From: Thermoanaerobaculia bacterium
GTDB taxonomy: Bacteria; Acidobacteriota; Thermoanaerobaculia; Multivoradales; JAHEKO01
Assembly: GCA_947259925.1 (NCBI GenBank)
Contig: CAMYOG010000006.1
Location: forward strand, 1-64,000
DNA: 64,000 nt
Reading direction: 5' to 3'
Shown here piece by piece: positions 17,536 to 25,055 of this stretch. Position 1 is the first letter of the stretch; each line of letters starts with the position of its first letter. Both the position numbers and the translations under genes were made by a program. The notes under the pieces were generated by a model. That model made no database searches. It was not told where the DNA came from and saw nothing but the letters and a program-made list of their open reading frames with translations.

Positions 17536-17919
17536 GTGCTCAAGAGGATCGGTGCCTGCTGTTTGATGGTCTCACTGGCGGCACTCGCCGCCGCGCAATC
17601 CGATCTCCCCGCGAGCGGGTCGCACCACGCTGTCCCCGATCTGTCTACGAAGCTGCTCCGACTCCAGGAGAGCGCCGCCCGGCATCCGGACGGCCGGCTC
17701 CTGCCCGAGCGGGTCGCCGAGCTCCTGCCCGAGCTGGTCCGCTTCGATTCCACCGGGGCTCCGCGATCGATCCGACATCGCCAGCTCAATTCGCTGCTGC
17801 TCGACGAGGTACGGCGGCTCTCGGAACGGGTCGCGGCGCTCGAGGCGACCGAGGGAGCGGGACTCGACGACCCGAGTACCGAGCCGCTCGTCCGGATCCG
17901 GGTCACCCGGCATGAGTAG
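17536..17919 (+). CDS. Small secreted protein with short coiled coil
   Basis: In the track this is only the tail of a long antisense ORF. From GTG 17536, preceded by gaagggggctgac, it encodes 127 residues with a signal peptide (VLKRIGACCLMVSLAALAAAQ). The mature part is rich in leucine and charged residues, and a short heptad-like helix lies near the C-terminus (LNSLLLDEVRRLSERVAALEA). Its stop overlaps the next gene's ATG within ATGAGTAG, indicating translational coupling. No family is recognised. The reading frame is supported by the signal peptide, ribosome binding site and coupling, but not by homology I can name. Confidence 0.6.
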   Translation: MLKRIGACCLMVSLAALAAAQSDLPASGSHHAVPDLSTKLLRLQESAARHPDGRLLPERVAELLPELVRFDSTGAPRSIRHRQLNSLLLDEVRRLSERVAALEATEGAGLDDPSTEPLVRIRVTRHE

Positions 17920-18976
17920 CCCGGACGGCCGATCGTCGGTACTGATCTTCGGCATCGGTGAGGTCGGTCGCTACCTGCTCGAGTTCCTGGCCCGCGACGA
18001 GTCGGAGCTCGACCTGGTGGCAGCGGACGTCAGCCTGTCCGCGGTCGAAGCACAGGTAGACAACGCGCTCTTCGGCGCCACGATGCACGGCCGCCACCCG
18101 AGCATCACCGCGCGGGAAGCCGATCTCCTCGACCTCGACCGGACCGCCGAGCTGCTGGCGGAGGTCCGCCCAGACGTGGTGGTCAACTGCGCGGTACTGC
18201 AGACGTGGCACGTCATCCGGCGCCTGCCGAGCGACGTCTACGCCCGGCTGAGCTCCGCGGGTCTCGGAGCCTGGCTGCCGGTCCAGCTGGCGCTGGCGAT
18301 GAAGGTCGCGCAGGCGATCGACCGCTCAGGCGTCTCCTGCCACTACGTCAACACGTCGCTCTCTGACCTGACCAACCCGGTGCTCGGCGCCATGGGGATC
18401 CCACCCACCATCGGTATCGGCAACGTCGCGCTGATCGAAGCCGCGATACGCACCCTGGTCGGTCGCACCCTCGGCCGCCCGCGCACCGATCTCACCGTCA
18501 AGCTGGTGGCGCACCACATCCACTGGGTGCTCTGGCGGGAAGCGGGCTACCGGGAGGGCGCGCCCTTCTACCTCAAAATCGTCGCCGACGGCGAGGAGAT
18601 CACGTCGCGCTTCGAGCCGCTCGATCTGATGAAGCGGGCGATCCTTCTCTATCCCTCCGGTACTTCGTTCTCGGCCGTCAGCGCGTCTTCGGCGATCCAG
18701 AACCTGAAGGCGCTCCTGTCGCCCGAGCGACTCGGCACCCACTCGCCGGGACCGAACGGGCTGCCCGGCGGCTACCCCGTCCGACTCAGCCGCGCCGGGT
18801 GCGAGCTCGACCTGCCTCCCGAGCTCACTCTCGACCAAGCGGTCGCTCTCAATCTGGAAGCCCAGACCTACGACGGCGTCCGCGCGATCGACGCCGACGC
18901 TCGGGTCCATTTCGTCGACCGCGCCCGTGAGCAGATGCGTCGCTTCGGCGAGCTGGAGCAGCGCTACCAGGCCTGA
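17912..18976 (+). CDS. NAD(P)-binding saccharopine-dehydrogenase-like protein
   Basis: The 354-residue protein begins with a Rossmann nucleotide-binding motif (VLIFGIGEVGRYLLEFLARD, about residues 10-29). A second-strand acidic region (LDLVAADVS) and the ADLLDLDRTAELLAEVRPDVVVNCA stretch are typical of saccharopine dehydrogenase-like or extended reductase folds. The C-terminal part (about 190-350) is unrecognised (VKLVAHHIHWVLWREAGYREG, GLPGGYPVRLSRAGCELDLP). The substrate is unknown; a small-molecule carbonyl or amino acid dehydrogenase is inferred. It overlaps the small secreted protein by eight bases upstream and is followed by a strong terminator. Confidence 0.75.
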   Translation: MSSPDGRSSVLIFGIGEVGRYLLEFLARDESELDLVAADVSLSAVEAQVDNALFGATMHGRHPSITAREADLLDLDRTAELLAEVRPDVVVNCAVLQTWHVIRRLPSDVYARLSSAGLGAWLPVQLALAMKVAQAIDRSGVSCHYVNTSLSDLTNPVLGAMGIPPTIGIGNVALIEAAIRTLVGRTLGRPRTDLTVKLVAHHIHWVLWREAGYREGAPFYLKIVADGEEITSRFEPLDLMKRAILLYPSGTSFSAVSASSAIQNLKALLSPERLGTHSPGPNGLPGGYPVRLSRAGCELDLPPELTLDQAVALNLEAQTYDGVRAIDADARVHFVDRAREQMRRFGELEQRYQA

Positions 18977-18997
18977 TCCGCGGACCCACCCAAAGAC

Positions 18998-19026
18998 AAA
19001 GCCGGCCGCGGATCGCGGCCGGCTTT
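18998..19026. terminator. Intrinsic terminator (bidirectional)
   Basis: A perfect 13-bp stem, aaagccggccgcg paired with cgcggccggcttt, closes a three-base loop (gat). It lies 22 nt after the stop of the dehydrogenase-like gene and 21 nt after the 3' end of the TonB receptor gene on the other strand. Flanking A and T residues make it usable in both directions. Confidence 0.85.
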
Positions 19027-19046
19027 CGAAGGTTCGATCGACCCGC

Positions 19047-21485
19047 CTAGAACTTGAAACGGGTCCGCAGGTAGAACGAGCCGCCTTCGTAGTTGGCAGC
19101 GCTCCGGCGCGGGTACTGCAGGCCGACGCTCAACCGGTTGGAGAACGGCTCACCGATCTCCTCGACGAACTCGTCGAAGACGTTGACCGCGCCCAGGGCC
19201 AGCTGGACGTTCTCGTTCAGGTCGTATGCCAGCTCGAGGTCGACGAAGGTGGTCGCGCCGATCTCGAACGACGGAGCGACCGGGGCGCCGATGCGGCCGC
19301 GCTCGTCGAAGTGCTTGCCGTAGTAGTTGATCCGCAGGAGAGCCAACCAGTCCTCGGCGAAGCGGGTGTTCGTGGTCAGTACGAAGCGCTCGTTCGGATA
19401 GTTGTTCTCGATGTCCTCGACCAGGCCGTCGTTGACCGGGTTGACCCCCCCGATCGGCGTCTGGTTGACGACCTCGATCTCGTTGTAGCTCGCCGCCAGG
19501 GTGAGCTGGGTGTTGGCGTTCGACGAGCCCCAGTCCCAATCCGCGCTGTAGACCAGGTCGATGCCGCTGTGATCGACGTCGAGAGCGTTGGTGTAGAACG
19601 AGATCGTCTGGCCGGTGGTGCCCGGCACCGGGATATCGCCGGTCCGGTAGATGCGGTCCTCGACCTCGATGTTGTAGAAGTCGAGGGTCAGCAGCGAGCG
19701 CTTACCCAGCTCGGCGGTGAATCCGGCGCTCAGATTGAACGACGTCTCCTCCGTCAGCCCGGTGCCGCCGACCGCCCCCACCAGCGGGCTGGTCGAGGGG
19801 ACCAGGCCCTCTTCGACCTGCAGGCCGGTGCGACCGTCGAAGGTCGTGATCGTCGTCCGGACGTTGGCCTGACCCGGCGTCGGCGCGTGGAAGCCGGTCG
19901 ACGCCGCGGCGCGCAGGGTGAAGGTGTCGGTGGCGCGGTAGCGGGTGGCGAGCTTCCAGTTCAGGGTATCGCCGAAGTCCGAGAAGTCCTCGTAACGAAG
20001 CGCGTACTGCAGCAGGAAATCCTCGTTCACCTCCTGCTCCAGATCGACGTAGACGGCGAAGTTGTCGCGCGAGAAGTCGCCGGCGTCATCGGGCGAGATC
20101 CCCTTCAGGCCGTTCGACCCGGCGCCGATGTACGACGCCTCCTCGCCGGCGATGGCGATGTAGGTCTCCTCGCGCCACTCGCCGCCGTAGGCGAGATGGA
20201 ACTTGTCGTTGAGCTGCTTGCTGAAGTCGGCGTTGAAGTTGAGCTCCTCCTGCTTGTAGGCACCGACGTCGAAGCCCCGCTGCGCCGGTTGGCCGCCGAC
20301 CAGGCCCAGATCCTGGTTGATGGTGTTGTTCAGGAAGTAGTCGAGCTCGTTCTCTCCGTAGCCGATACTGAAGTCGTAGGTCGTGCCGTTACCGAACACT
20401 CCGTTCAGACCGGTCACCGCACTCAGATCGTCCTGGTCGCCATCCAGGAACGGCGTGTAGCCACCCGGCAGGCCGGTGAAGCCCTGCTCGCGCAATGGGA
20501 CCAGGCTCGGATGATTGGGAACGCGGTAGAAGAAACGGTAGCGGCCCTCCGCCTGGGCGTAGTTGCCGTGGAAGTACCACTGGGCGTTGTCGCCCACCAG
20601 CATGCCGGAGTTGACGAAGAACCGGATCGCCTCGGTCTGTGGCCGGCCCCAGGTCTGCACCAGCGGCGCGTCGCCGAACGGCGCATCCTGCCCGACACCG
20701 GGAACACCCGCATCGATCAGAGCCTGGGCGTCGGCACGCTGAATGCCACGCGAGAGCGCGTCGTTGTCGATGTACTCCAGGCTCAGATTGATGAAGCCGT
20801 TGCTCGGCAGCTCGAAGCCGGCGTTCACCCCCGCCTTGAGGCCGTTCTCGCCATCGAAGAACTCGCCCCACTGGAGTTGCACCTCACCTCCTTCGGAGTT
20901 GTCCTTCATCTCGAAGTTGATCACGCCGGCGATCGCGTCCGAGCCGTACTGGGCCGCGGCGCCGTCGCGCAGCACTTCGACCCGCTTGATGGCGATGCCC
21001 GGAATCATGCCGACGTCGACCCCGTGCGCGCCGTTGCCGGCGGCGGGAGCGAAGAACTGCACCAGCGCCGAGCGGTGCCGGCGCTTGCCATTCACCAAAA
21101 CGAGAGTCTGATCCGGAGCGGTCCCGCGCAGCGACGTCGGACGCACGAAGGCGCTGCCGTCACCTGTTGCGGGCGTCGCCGTGTAGGACGGCACCAGCGT
21201 TCGGAGGTTGTCGGTCAGGTCGGCTTCGTTGCCGATCGCGCTGAAGTCGTCGGCGGTGATGACGTCGACCGGCACCGGCGAGTCGGTGACCGAGCGCGGC
21301 TCTGTGCTGCGGGTGCCCAACACGACGATCTGCTCGCCGTAGACTTGCTCCTCGGGTTCGTCCGCGGCCTCCTCGGCCGCCTCCTCGGCCGCCTCTCCCT
21401 CCGGCTGCGCCATCGCTATCGGAACCAGCAGGAGCACACCGGCAAGAGTTGTCGCGAGGATCAGTTTCCACGGGTTCTTGTTCAT
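19047..21485 (-). CDS. TonB-dependent outer-membrane receptor
   Basis: ATG 21485 is selected because cggaggagccg lies just upstream and a signal peptide follows (MNKNPWKLILATTLAGVLLLVPIAMA). The 812-residue protein has an acidic Ala/Glu linker. A TonB box-like segment (EQIVVLGTRS, about 50-60) leads to a plug domain with LRTLVPSYTATPATG, SLRGTAPDQTLVLVNGKRRH, RVEVLRDGAAAQYGSDAIAGVINFEMK. A beta-barrel then ends with the outer-membrane terminal signature YLRTRFKF (final Phe). It would import a large substrate (siderophore, vitamin, peptide or glycan) using TonB energy. No SusD-like or transporter partner is adjacent. The neighbouring M20 amidohydrolase could act on imported acyl-amino acids, which is an inference. 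Confidence 0.93.
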   Translation of the reverse strand: MNKNPWKLILATTLAGVLLLVPIAMAQPEGEAAEEAAEEAADEPEEQVYGEQIVVLGTRSTEPRSVTDSPVPVDVITADDFSAIGNEADLTDNLRTLVPSYTATPATGDGSAFVRPTSLRGTAPDQTLVLVNGKRRHRSALVQFFAPAAGNGAHGVDVGMIPGIAIKRVEVLRDGAAAQYGSDAIAGVINFEMKDNSEGGEVQLQWGEFFDGENGLKAGVNAGFELPSNGFINLSLEYIDNDALSRGIQRADAQALIDAGVPGVGQDAPFGDAPLVQTWGRPQTEAIRFFVNSGMLVGDNAQWYFHGNYAQAEGRYRFFYRVPNHPSLVPLREQGFTGLPGGYTPFLDGDQDDLSAVTGLNGVFGNGTTYDFSIGYGENELDYFLNNTINQDLGLVGGQPAQRGFDVGAYKQEELNFNADFSKQLNDKFHLAYGGEWREETYIAIAGEEASYIGAGSNGLKGISPDDAGDFSRDNFAVYVDLEQEVNEDFLLQYALRYEDFSDFGDTLNWKLATRYRATDTFTLRAAASTGFHAPTPGQANVRTTITTFDGRTGLQVEEGLVPSTSPLVGAVGGTGLTEETSFNLSAGFTAELGKRSLLTLDFYNIEVEDRIYRTGDIPVPGTTGQTISFYTNALDVDHSGIDLVYSADWDWGSSNANTQLTLAASYNEIEVVNQTPIGGVNPVNDGLVEDIENNYPNERFVLTTNTRFAEDWLALLRINYYGKHFDERGRIGAPVAPSFEIGATTFVDLELAYDLNENVQLALGAVNVFDEFVEEIGEPFSNRLSVGLQYPRRSAANYEGGSFYLRTRFKF

Positions 21486-21586
21486 CGGCTCCTCCGTGCG
21501 CTCGTGGTTGGATAGCATCGACCTGTCAACAGGCCGGCGAGGTCGGAAACGAGGTGGGTCTCGCGCCGCGGCGCCCACGGTGCTGC

Positions 21587-21618
21587 GGGGACCCTGCGGG
21601 TCCGAAGGGCTCGGACCC
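21587..21618 (+). promoter_or_regulatory. Overlapping alternative hairpins in leader region
   Basis: The segment gggtcc at 21598-21603 can pair upstream with ggaccc (21589-21594, three-base loop) or downstream with ggaccc (21613-21618) in an extended 8-bp stem. The two are mutually exclusive. They sit in the 286-bp region between the divergent TonB receptor and M20 amidohydrolase genes, about 150 nt before the latter. It may be a regulatory leader, or simply GC-rich coincidence. Confidence 0.3.
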
Positions 21619-21771
21619 GGGAACAATGACTTTCAGGCTCTGCAACTGCTTGTGGATGCTAGCACAGGGCTCTGAGACGACCCTCCCCGAACGAGCTCTC
21701 CGTCCCTACCTGGAGGAGTGTTTCGTGTCCACGGTTTCGGGCGGTACCCTGGGGTCAGAGGCGGCGGTTTC

Positions 21772-22971
21772 ATGCTAGCCCCCGATACCGACCTTCACGA
21801 CTGGCTGGTCGAGATCCGGCGCGACTTCCACCGCCATCCGGAGCTGAGCTGGAAGGAGCATCGGACCTCCCAACGGGTCCACCAGATTCTGGCCGAGTTC
21901 GGCCTCGAGCCGCGGCCTGTGCTCGAGACCGGCGTGGTAGCGGATCTGCCCGGGCCGCCGGGCCTACCGGTGGTCGCGTTGCGCTCGGACCTCGACGCAC
22001 TGCCGATCCAGGAGGAGACCGACCTGCCGTTCGCGTCGGTGAACGACGGCATCATGCACGCCTGCGGACACGACGGCCACGCCAGCATGCTTCTCGGCGC
22101 CGCCAGCCTGTTGAGCCGGGAGAGCGAGTTGCCGGCACCGGTGAGGCTCATCTTCCAGCCGGCGGAGGAGATCGGATCGGGCGCCCGGGCGATGATCGGG
22201 GAAGGGGTCCTCGACGACGTGGCGCTGATCTTCGGCGGCCATCTGGATCGGCACTATCCGACCGGCACCTTGGTGGTCACCGACGGCGTCGTCAACGCTT
22301 CGACCGACTCGTTCAAGATCGTCGTCAACGGACGTGGCGGCCACGCTGCCAGGCCGCACGAGGCGGTCGACGCCGTGGTCGTCGGCAGCCTGATGGTGAT
22401 GGCGATCCAGACGATCGTCTCGCGCGAAGTGAATCCGGCCTTCCCCTCGGTCGTATCGGTGGGTCGGTTCGAGGCCGGCTCGGCCTACAACGTCATCGCG
22501 GCGAGCGCGGTCCTGCAGGGAACCATCCGCGCCCAGCACCCCGCGGTCCGCAGTCATCTCAAGGAATCGATCCACCGGATCGCCGACTCGGTAGCCACGT
22601 TGCACGGCGCGGAGCTGGAGATCGAACTTAGCGAAGGCTCGCCGCCGCTCGAGAACCGGCCAGAGCCGACCGGCCTCGCGCGTGAAGCGGCGCGGCGGGT
22701 GGTCGGCCCGGAGAACGTCATCCGGCTCGAGCACGCCAACCTGGGCGCCGAGGACTTCAGCAACTTCGTCGAGCGGGTGCCCGGCTGCTACATCCGCTAC
22801 GGCGCGCAGGTAGCGGGGCGCGAGGGCTTCCCGGCCCACTCCAGCAAGTTCGACTTCGACGAGGACGCCTTGGCCACCGGGGCCACCTGGCTGGCCGAGG
22901 TGGCCAAGGTGGCCGGACGTGCGGTGGCGGCCCGGTCGACAGATCTCACGGGTGATGGAGCGAGCCGATGA
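21772..22971 (+). CDS. M20 family amidohydrolase (hippurate/N-acyl-amino-acid hydrolase type)
   Basis: From ATG 21772 the protein has 399 residues. It belongs to M20D metallo-amidohydrolases, which remove acyl groups from N-acyl amino acids or act on hippurate-like substrates in the cytoplasm. Seen in order: FHRHPELSWKEHRTS (about 20-32), LRSDLDALPIQEETDLPF (about 70-87), and the metal site HACGHDGHASMLLGAA (about 96-111, Cys98/His100). QPAEEIGSGARAMI with the catalytic Glu and the dimerisation-domain segment VNGRGGHAARPHEAVD follow. No signal peptide is present. Its stop overlaps the next start as ATGA, so it is coupled to the GNAT-cyclic nucleotide-domain gene. The upstream TTG/GTG starts in the track extension look unlikely. 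Confidence 0.9.
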   Translation: MLAPDTDLHDWLVEIRRDFHRHPELSWKEHRTSQRVHQILAEFGLEPRPVLETGVVADLPGPPGLPVVALRSDLDALPIQEETDLPFASVNDGIMHACGHDGHASMLLGAASLLSRESELPAPVRLIFQPAEEIGSGARAMIGEGVLDDVALIFGGHLDRHYPTGTLVVTDGVVNASTDSFKIVVNGRGGHAARPHEAVDAVVVGSLMVMAIQTIVSREVNPAFPSVVSVGRFEAGSAYNVIAASAVLQGTIRAQHPAVRSHLKESIHRIADSVATLHGAELEIELSEGSPPLENRPEPTGLAREAARRVVGPENVIRLEHANLGAEDFSNFVERVPGCYIRYGAQVAGREGFPAHSSKFDFDEDALATGATWLAEVAKVAGRAVAARSTDLTGDGASR

Positions 22972-24581
22972 TCGAGATCCGCGAAGCCCACGAGGCCGAT
23001 ACCGGCGCGATCCGTGAAATCTTCCTGGCCTGCTACGACCAGGAATACACCTACCGAAGCTTCTACGACGAGCACGGGCTCAAGAAGCTCATCTTCGGCG
23101 ACGACACTCTGGTCTTGGTCGCAGCCAGCTCCGAGAGCGGCCGTATCCTGGGCACCGCTTCGGTGGTGCTGGAGAGCGGTGCATTCACCGACCTGGTCGG
23201 CGAGTTCGGCCGGCTCGCGGTTCACCCCGAGGCGCGTCAGCGCGGCATCGCTGGCCGGCTGCTCGAAGAGCGGATCAAACGGGTCAGCGATCGACTCCAC
23301 GTCGGTTTCATGGAGTCCCGGGTTGCGCACGGCTACTCGGTGGGCAACGCGCTCAGTCACGGCTTCAAGTCGGTCGGTCACGTGCCGCTCAAGGATCTCT
23401 ACGGCGAGCGGCGGGAGAGCTCCGCCTACCTGGTGCGCTACTTCGGCGGTGCGCTGGAGCTGAGGCGCAACCATCCGCGCCTGATCCCGGAAGGCTATCC
23501 ACTGGCGGGCGCCGTGATGGAGTCGGCCGGCCTCGAGAACGACGTCATCGTCGACGAGTCGGCGGCACCCTACGTCGCGGAGGTGGAGTACGAGGTGCAG
23601 CACCTGACGGCGGCGGGCTACTCGTCGCTCCTCAGGATCGAGCGCGGGCGCCTCCGGCGTCGGGAGATCTTCGGCCCGCTGCGCCTGCACTACGGTTTCT
23701 TCAAGCTCAAGTCGGCGGACTCGAACTACCTGATCGCCCGCCGCAAGGGCCACATCGTCGCTGCGGTCGGCTACACCTTCGATCAGCTCTCGCACTGCGT
23801 GCGGGTCTTCGAGCTGATCGCACTCGGCGACGAAGCGATCCGCTTCCTGCTCCTCGAGCTGGTCCGCAGGTGCCAGGAGATCGCCAAGATCGCGCTGATC
23901 GAGATCGACGTCAGCGCCTACGCGCCGCGCATGCAGCGCACCCTCTACGAGCTCGGCTTCCTGCCGGTGGCCTACGTCCCGGCCCTCGCTTTCCATCGGG
24001 TGGAGCGACTCGACATCCTCAAGATGGCGAAGCTGCTGATCCCGTTCAGACACGACGGGGTGGAGCTCGCACCTGCGACCCAGCGCATCGCCGACCTCGT
24101 CCTGAGCGGCTTCGAGCAGGGAGAGATCCAGCCTCGCCTGCGCGAGACGTTCGCCAGCCTCGAGCTCCTGCAGGGGCTCACCGACGAGCAGCTCCGGCGC
24201 CTGGCGAGCGCCTGCGGGCTGGCCAGCTTCGAGCCCAACGACGTCCTCTTCTCCGCCAACACGCCCAGCAACGAGCTTTACATCCTGCTCGAGGGCCGGG
24301 TCGCCATCGAGAGCCCGGGCTGTGACGAGCCGCTGGGGGTCGTCGAAGCTGGAGAGGGCCTGGGTGAGATCGCGGCGCTCGCCGGAACCCCCCACGCCGC
24401 ACGCGCACGGGCGCTCGAGCGGATTGTCGCCGGGGTCCTGCCGCGACCGGCGCTGACGCAGCTGGTGCGACAGCGTCCCGACATCGGAGTCGTCCTCTAC
24501 CGAAACATGGCACGCGGTCTGGGCAGCAAGCTACGACGCCTCGATCAAGCGGTCTCGACCCCGGTCGGGGGCGGCAGGTAG
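22968..24581 (+). CDS. GNAT acetyltransferase fused to cyclic-nucleotide-binding-like domain
   Basis: The 537-residue product has an N-terminal GNAT domain (about 1-150) with the acetyl-CoA motif RLAVHPEARQRGIAGRLLEE. A second GNAT-like half (about 160-345; IARRKGHIVAAVGYTFDQ, YAPRMQRTLYELGFLPVAY) follows, and then a C-terminal cyclic-nucleotide-binding fold (about 385-505). In that fold the FEPNDVLFSANTPSNELYILLEGRVAI strands and GEGLGEIAAL phosphate-cassette are clear. The usual cassette arginine appears replaced (TPHAARA where PRxA is typical), so nucleotide binding is uncertain. Mycobacterial cAMP-gated lysine acetyltransferases carry the two domains in the opposite order. Substrate unknown. 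Coupled by ATGA to the M20 gene and followed 15 nt later by a CBS protein. Confidence 0.85.
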   Translation: MIEIREAHEADTGAIREIFLACYDQEYTYRSFYDEHGLKKLIFGDDTLVLVAASSESGRILGTASVVLESGAFTDLVGEFGRLAVHPEARQRGIAGRLLEERIKRVSDRLHVGFMESRVAHGYSVGNALSHGFKSVGHVPLKDLYGERRESSAYLVRYFGGALELRRNHPRLIPEGYPLAGAVMESAGLENDVIVDESAAPYVAEVEYEVQHLTAAGYSSLLRIERGRLRRREIFGPLRLHYGFFKLKSADSNYLIARRKGHIVAAVGYTFDQLSHCVRVFELIALGDEAIRFLLLELVRRCQEIAKIALIEIDVSAYAPRMQRTLYELGFLPVAYVPALAFHRVERLDILKMAKLLIPFRHDGVELAPATQRIADLVLSGFEQGEIQPRLRETFASLELLQGLTDEQLRRLASACGLASFEPNDVLFSANTPSNELYILLEGRVAIESPGCDEPLGVVEAGEGLGEIAALAGTPHAARARALERIVAGVLPRPALTQLVRQRPDIGVVLYRNMARGLGSKLRRLDQAVSTPVGGGR

Positions 24582-24596
24582 AAGATCGGAGGAGAG

Positions 24597-25055
24597 ATGA
24601 AACGAATCCCGGTCAGAGAGTTCATGCAGCGGGAGCCGGTCTCGGCCCACCCCGAGATGCCCCTCCCCGAGCTGGTGACGCTCCTGCGCGACGGTGGATA
24701 CCGGGCCCTGCCGGTGACCGACGCCGACGGCAAGGTCGTCGGCGTGATCAGCGAGACCGATCTGTTCCTCAAGGAGCACGCCCTGCCGTTCTCGACCCAG
24801 AAGGTCCCGTCGCTGCTCGGAGAGATGATCGGCAAGGATCAGATCAACCAGGTCGCGGGCTGTCGGGAGATGACGGTCGACGAGGTCATGCATCCGAGCG
24901 CGGTCACCATCGGCGAGGACATCACCCTGGAGGATCTGTCACTCCTCATGTGCGAGCGTCATCTCTCCATGGTGCCGGTGGTGCGCGACGACCTTCTGGT
25001 GGGTGTCGTCCGCCGTGGCGACATCCTGGCGATCCTCTACGGCGAAGCCGCCTGA
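24597..25055 (+). CDS. CBS domain pair protein
   Basis: The 152-residue cytoplasmic protein consists of two CBS motifs. The first (about 5-60) carries VREFMQREPVSAHPEMPLPELVTLLRDGGYRALPVTDADGKVVGVIS; the second (about 95-150) carries VDEVMHPSAVTIGEDITLEDLSLLM and MVPVVRDDLLVGVVRRGDIL. CBS pairs usually bind adenosyl nucleotides and regulate a partner enzyme or channel. The start follows cggaggagag. Its position immediately downstream of the GNAT-cyclic nucleotide-domain gene suggests a shared regulatory output, which is inference. The 3' end overlaps the convergent symporter gene by 19 nt. Confidence 0.9.
   Translation: MKRIPVREFMQREPVSAHPEMPLPELVTLLRDGGYRALPVTDADGKVVGVISETDLFLKEHALPFSTQKVPSLLGEMIGKDQINQVAGCREMTVDEVMHPSAVTIGEDITLEDLSLLMCERHLSMVPVVRDDLLVGVVRRGDILAILYGEAA

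Noticed and set aside
18927-21515. 862-aa plus-strand ORF across the TonB receptor
   Set aside because: Antisense shadow produced by codon bias in the receptor gene; contains no recognisable motif.
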